Shown here: piece by piece, positions 10,501-16,500 of the stretch
Layout of the letters: each line of letters begins with the position of its first letter
Position numbering within the stretch: the first letter of the stretch is position 1
The notes under the pieces: generated by a model
What the model was told of the DNA's origin: nothing
The model's input: the letters and a program-made list of their open reading frames with translations, nothing else
Database searches by the model: none
Position numbers and translations under genes: made by a program
NCBI GenBank assembly: GCA_026770585.1
Contig: MU646915.1
Location: 249,464 to 280,125 of the forward strand
DNA from: Baffinella frigidus
Taxonomy: Eukaryota; Cryptophyceae; Cryptomonadales; Baffinellaceae
Reading direction: 5' to 3'
DNA length: 30,662 bases

Positions 10501-13500
10501 CAATTACCGCAAACGCTCTACCTCCCAGCGGACTTCGAGGGGATTTTGAGTAACCCCTATGCGATAAGACCTAGGACCCTACGGTAGGCAACCCGTAGGG
10601 ACATAGGGGGGTTCCAACGGATAAGGTAACGGAAAGGTGGCCCGATTTGACGCGAGAATCCCTTCGTAGCCCGCTGTGTGACATGTTAGTGTGGCTTGTG
10701 GGCAGATCGATGGTTTCTTAAGTCAAATCGATGGTTTCTTAAGTCAACAAATGCACTCTACACGGCAGGGCGCCGAAATCGGCGCCCTGCCAAAAGTCAT
10801 TTTACCGAGAAAAAAATCGTCCTTTCTCCAAAACAGTGGCCCATGTGTGAAGGAATGTTGTGAAGTGACCGCACTTGACGGTTTTGATCTAGTGCGTCCG
10901 CGTAGAGGGGTTCCCGGCCGAAACCCAAAAACCGAAACGGGGGGAAAGCGGGATTTAATTAGTTGACAAACACGACCGCGGTATGGAGCTAGGGGGGGGG
11001 GGGTGCGACGAGACCAGAGGGCTCACGCTGCCCGCTACCACCCCGGAGGGTAGGTATGGGAACTGGTGTCTCTTCCACTAGCCGGGTCGTACCACGCCAG
11101 AGGGCTCGAAACCTCCACTTTTGACATGTTCCAGGGGGAACCTGGCATACAAGCCTCGCAACCTGTTGACCAACGGATAGATAGAGAGAGAAAGGTGGCC
11201 ACCAAGACCGGCCGCAAGGTTACTCCCCCCATCTCATCTGGCCACTTAAGGGATAGGGGTTACCGGCTGGCCACTTAAGGGATAGGGAGCTTGTCCCTAG
11301 GCCTTGTAGGCCAAGAGGTCCTAGGCAGGTCCTAGGGTCCTACGGTAGGGCGTATGAGCCTACTGGGCACTTAAGGGATAGGTGTTACCAGGTATCCCGT
11401 GGATTTCCTTGCCGTCCTTTGCGGTTCGGTGTGCGCGGATGATGGCCGCTGTGCAGAGGGCCTCAAACAGAGAATCTTTTTAGAAAGGGGTTGGCATCGA
11501 AACTTACTACGCACTTTGATCACACTAGTAATAGTAAGCTACCACCCCAGGGGTTGTGCGTGCACGCGATGCCGTTCGCGTCGCTGATGGACGTGACGGA
11601 GGGGCCACGTAGCAGCGGCCGCGTTCCTGTCCCCCCGGATATCCCCCGGATATCCGGGGGGGAAGCGGTTAGAGTCCAATGCAAATGGATAAGATTCTGG
11701 TAAAAAATGTTTAGATGGACTGTATCCGTGAAGCCCTCGGCGGCTGCTAAGTGGTTTCCTGGCGGATGGGCGGCCAAACCCCGCACCCCACACCCCAATC
11801 CCCAAAACCCCACACCCCCGCACCAGGGGCTGTACGTGCGCGCGATGCTCTCCCCCGAGGGGCAACTGTTATTTCCGTTATTTCCCTGGTGGACGAGCCT
11901 CACAACCTGTTGACCAACGCGACCACCCCCCAGGGGCTGTGCGTGCACGCGATGCCGTTCGCGTCGCTCATGGACGTGATGGAGGGCTTCCTGGCGGAGG
12001 GCAGCCTGTTCCTCTTCAAGCTCTCGGTGGCGATCGTCGCGGCGATCCAGCCGCGTATCCTCGAGTGCAAGCCCCACGAGGTCCCCGGCCGTTTGACTAT
12101 CAAATATTTGATGGTCAAAGTCCTTCTTTCTTCTTCTTCTTCTTCTTCTTCTTCTGCTTCTTCGTTATTGCCCTCAGAAAGGACCTTGATGATACTCCAG
12201 AGGCCCCCAAGCAGCCAAACCGCCTCTCCTAGCCACCAAGCCTGCTGCCTAGGGCATCTTCTGCGCGCGTGTTCATGCAAAAAGCTTACGTTAACGCAGT
12301 GGTAACTTTGGTACAAAATTTATAATGGAAAATATTCTTGGGCTTTAAAAGTCCTGAAATCGCTTTTAAAATCGTTTTAGAGCCCGGTTGACCATCAACG
12401 GCTCCAGTAAGCCCACGTTAACCGACCCCTTAAGGGGTCCGTTAACGTAAGCTTTTTGCATTAGTGTCACCTCCCGGGGAACCTCCGAGGGCATTTCCGA
12501 ACGCAACGTTTCGTTTCGTGGTACTAAATGAGTGTGCGTGTCCCGGCGAGACGCAGCTCCTCGTCCTTTCCACGTCCGGGCTTTTACCTGAATCCGAAAC
12601 CCCCGGGGTACACCATTAAAAACTGGCTTGTATAATAAACTCTTGACGCGTGGCCTGGCGTGGGTGCAGGTCAACCCTTCTCGGGGGGGGGGTCCTGCTT
12701 GCCATTATCCTAGCGATCTAATCCCGCCGAGTATTCATAATGAATACGATTTTGGTGTATCTCAAGGGGTATAAACCAGACAGTCGTCTATCTAGACTTC
12801 ATTTAGAGCCTCAAGATACACCAAAATCGAATCGGAGATCCCCGAAATCGTATCCATTATGAGTACTCGTCCAGATGAGATCCCAACAAACACGAGCGTC
12901 CAATCACGCCAGGCCACAAGTCATTGGCGTGGACACACGTCATAATTCCAGAGACAGTTCAGGGTTTGAATCGTGTGCCGGGGTTTTCAGAGTTAACATG
13001 GCGTGGTACAGGGTTCGAGCTTCTGCGGCTCCTTTCCACTCCCGGGCTTTTACCCGAATGCGGCCCACCGAGACAAACGTCGAGAGTGGAACGTCTCAAA
13101 GCAAAAGTGGAACCTCTGTTAACTTAAAAAATAACAGTGGAATGCACAATTAAGACGTGGATTGTATAATAAACTCTGACGTGTGGCCTGGCGTGGCTAG
13201 ATGTGTGGCCTGGCGTGGCTAGACGTTTGTTGCGATCCCAACAAGCACGCGCGTCCTGGTTTGACGAGGCGTGTTTAGACGCCCCAGCGAAATTCACTTC
13301 AGTGGCGTGCCTCGCCTCGAAAGGCCCCTTACGACGGCGGGCCTCCACTTTAGGCGAACAAGTTGTTCGAGCGTCTGCGGCTGGACAGACGACCCCAACC
13401 CCTAGGCGGTCAGAGGACCCTACGGTAGGCTACCCGTACCACACAGAGGGCTTCCAAGTGATTTTCAGGCACTCAGTGCCCGAGTTTCCGTTTCCTTATC

Positions 13501-16500
13501 CGTAGGAACCCCCCTATGTCACTACGGGTTGCCTACCATAGGTTACTAGGTCTTATCGCTCAGGGGTTATTCAGAATCCCCTCGAAGTCCGCTGTGGGGG
13601 TGACGTGGCGTTGTTGGCTGCAGGTGGACGAGCTGTTCGAGACTTCCCCTATGAGATCCCACCAAACACGTGCGTCGTGACTTATGGCGTGGCTCCACTT
13701 TAGGTGGACGAGCTGATCGAGCTGATGCGGCTGGCATAGGTCCTAGGGGCCCTACGGCCTACCGTAGGCAACACCGTAGGCTTAACACGTGCGTCGTGAC
13801 TTATGGCGTGGCGTGGCTCCACTTTAGGTGAACAAGCTGTTCGAGCTGCTGCGCCTGGACAGGAAGCTGTTCCCGGACGAGGACCTCTCCTTCTTCGCCG
13901 CCATCCTCGAGTCCGCCAAGGTCCGCTCGGGAATGCTGTTGAAAGTTGACTTTTGATTTGTCAACTTAGAATCCATGAGACCCAAAGACCTTGAGGCCTG
14001 AAGAGAGGGGGGGGGGGTGAGGGAATGCAGGGAGGGCGGAGGTGTGAGGGGGGGGTGGCACAGTGTCACCCTCTGCTATTTGACCATTAATTTGACCAGT
14101 CCCCGAATCCGCCAAGGACCGCCCCTTCCCACTCCACACAGCGGACTTCGAAGGGATTTTGGCACAAAATCCGTAGGAACCCCCCTATGTCCCTACGGGT
14201 TGCCTACCGTAGGGTCGTAGGTCTTATCGCTTTAGGGTTGTTCAAAATCTCTCTCCTTCTTCGCCGGCATCCTCGAATCCGGCAAGGTCCGCCCTTATCT
14301 CGTCGAGGTATTTAGTAGCAGTAAACAATAAGGTGAGGGGCCCCTCCCCCTGCTCTGAACCTGCGCGTCTCGCAGTCGTGCTCGTCAGAAAACGGCGTTG
14401 ATTACGCATCAACGTAGCCACCACTCCACGCAGCGGACTTCGAAGGGAGTTTGAATAACCCTTAAGCGATGATGAGGCCTAGGACCCTACGGTAGGCAAC
14501 CCGTAGGGACATAGGGGGGTTCCTACGGATAAGGTGACGGAAACTCGGCTCGAAATGGGCCGAAAATCCCTTCGTAGCCCTCTGTGTGGAGCCCTGGGAA
14601 GTTGCTCATATTGCGCTCTGGAACAGAAATCCTAAAGGTTGATTTTGGTACAAAATGTGTCAACTTAAGTCGCAGAGACCCCAGATCTGGGGTCTCTGCA
14701 AGGTGAATCGAAAATGTTCCAGGGCGCTATTTGAGTCACCTCCGAGGGCTAGTGGTCACGTTCTGCCATTTGACCATTAATTTGACCATTCCCTTCCCTT
14801 TATTTGACCATTCCCCTCGCTGCATATTCATCTCGGAAGATAACTGAACCAGTTCCTTTTCAATAGGAGCTTGAATAGGAGAAATTAGATAGGGCATAGT
14901 AAATGCAAATAGGCCGCCTAATTAAATGAAAACGCTAATTAGGGAACTGATTCAGTCATCTTTCGAGATGCATATGGCACGTGCCACCCTCGCCACCCCA
15001 TCGCCTCGTGACACGGCCTGGCGTGGTGTGTGTCTTGACACACTTTCATCCGGACGAGTATTTATGATAAACACGCCACGGCAACGAAAATTACTACACA
15101 CATGCTTTAATAACTACTAGTATGATCAATTTGTGTAGTAAATTTTGTTGCCTCTGCGTATTTATCATAGATACTCACCGCGATGAAGTTGGAGGTGTGG
15201 AGGGGGTGTGTCTCTTGCCGCGGTCGGGGGTGGGGGTTGACTTTGGGGGTGGCGGGTTGACTTTAGGGGTGGCGGTTGACTTGGGGGTTGGGTTGACTTT
15301 TGGTGTGGGGGTTGACTTTGGGGGTGGGGGTTGACTTTGGGGGAGGGTTGACTTTAGGGGTGAGTGTTGACTTTGGGTGTGAGTGTTGACTTCGGGTGCG
15401 AGTGTTGACTTTGGGGGCGGGGGTTGACTTTTGGGGTGGGGGTTGACTTTGCGAGGTGGTCGCAGAAAGTGGAGGTGACGGAAGAGGAGATCGCGACGCT
15501 TCGCGAGGAGCAGTGGACCCTCCTCCAGGCCAAGCTTGCCAAGGTCCGCCATGTTGACTTACGCGCCATGTTGACTTCAGCCGACTCCTGAGGCGGGCTT
15601 GTAGCTAGGTGCCCTCCTCCAGGCCAAGCTTGCCAAGGTTCGCCACTCTCTGTCTCTCTTTCGCTCGCTCTCTCTCTCTCTCTCTTTCGCTCTCTCGCTC
15701 TCTCTCACACACACGCACTTTCGCCATCATCAATTTCAATCATATTGTTCTTGATACGCATGTCACCCTCCTCCAGGCCAAGCTTGCCAAGGTGCATTTC
15801 CCCACAAACCCCTAAGACATCCATTCACACAAACCTCTAAGACATCCATTTCAATGCAAAAAGCTTACGTTAACGGACCCCTTAAGGGGTCGGTTAACGT
15901 AGGCTTACTGGAGCCGTTGATGGTCAACCGGGCTCTAAAACGATTTTAAAAGCGATTTCAGGACTTTTAAAGTCAAAGAATGTTTTCCATTATAAATTTT
16001 GTACCAAAGTTACAACACCGTTAACGTAAGCTTTTTGCATGAATTTCTGTTCGCATGGGTAGCCTCGTATGGGAAGCCGAATGGATGTCTCAGGGGGGTG
16101 TGGGGAAATTACCCCTCCTGCAGAAAGGGGGGTCGCGAAAAAAATTGATCAACGTTTATCAAAAATTGATCAACGTTTATCAACCAGTTGATCAACGTTG
16201 ATCAACACATTAAATTTCGCGGTCGTCACGACCGCGGTATGGAGCCAGGGGCAGAACTACCCACACGGTGGACTACGGATATTTCAGGAGACTCTCCACC
16301 AGGCTTATCCGGGGATAACTATTTTTCTTTCATTCGATGGCAACGAAAATTACTACGCAATTCCTTCTTGTTAGTAATATTTAAACATTTGTGTAGTAAT
16401 TTTCATTGCCATAAAATGAAAGAAAAATAGGTTTCCCCGGATAAAGGTCAGGCTTGCCGAGGTCCGCTAATTCCGTTAATTCCGATTTATTCAAGAGGAT

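Noticed and set aside
11751-11933. Extension of TBC exon 7 upstream (frame with NLLTNATTPQ)
   Set aside because: The frame is open, but joining exon 6 directly to 11934 gives the exact residue spacing of the TBC fold after WF; the upstream part is also repeated elsewhere as a non-coding flank.
15230-15452. CRISPR-like repeat and spacer arrangement
   Set aside because: Units are 17-21 bp with G-rich variable parts and no spacer of uniform length, next to a eukaryotic exon: a minisatellite.
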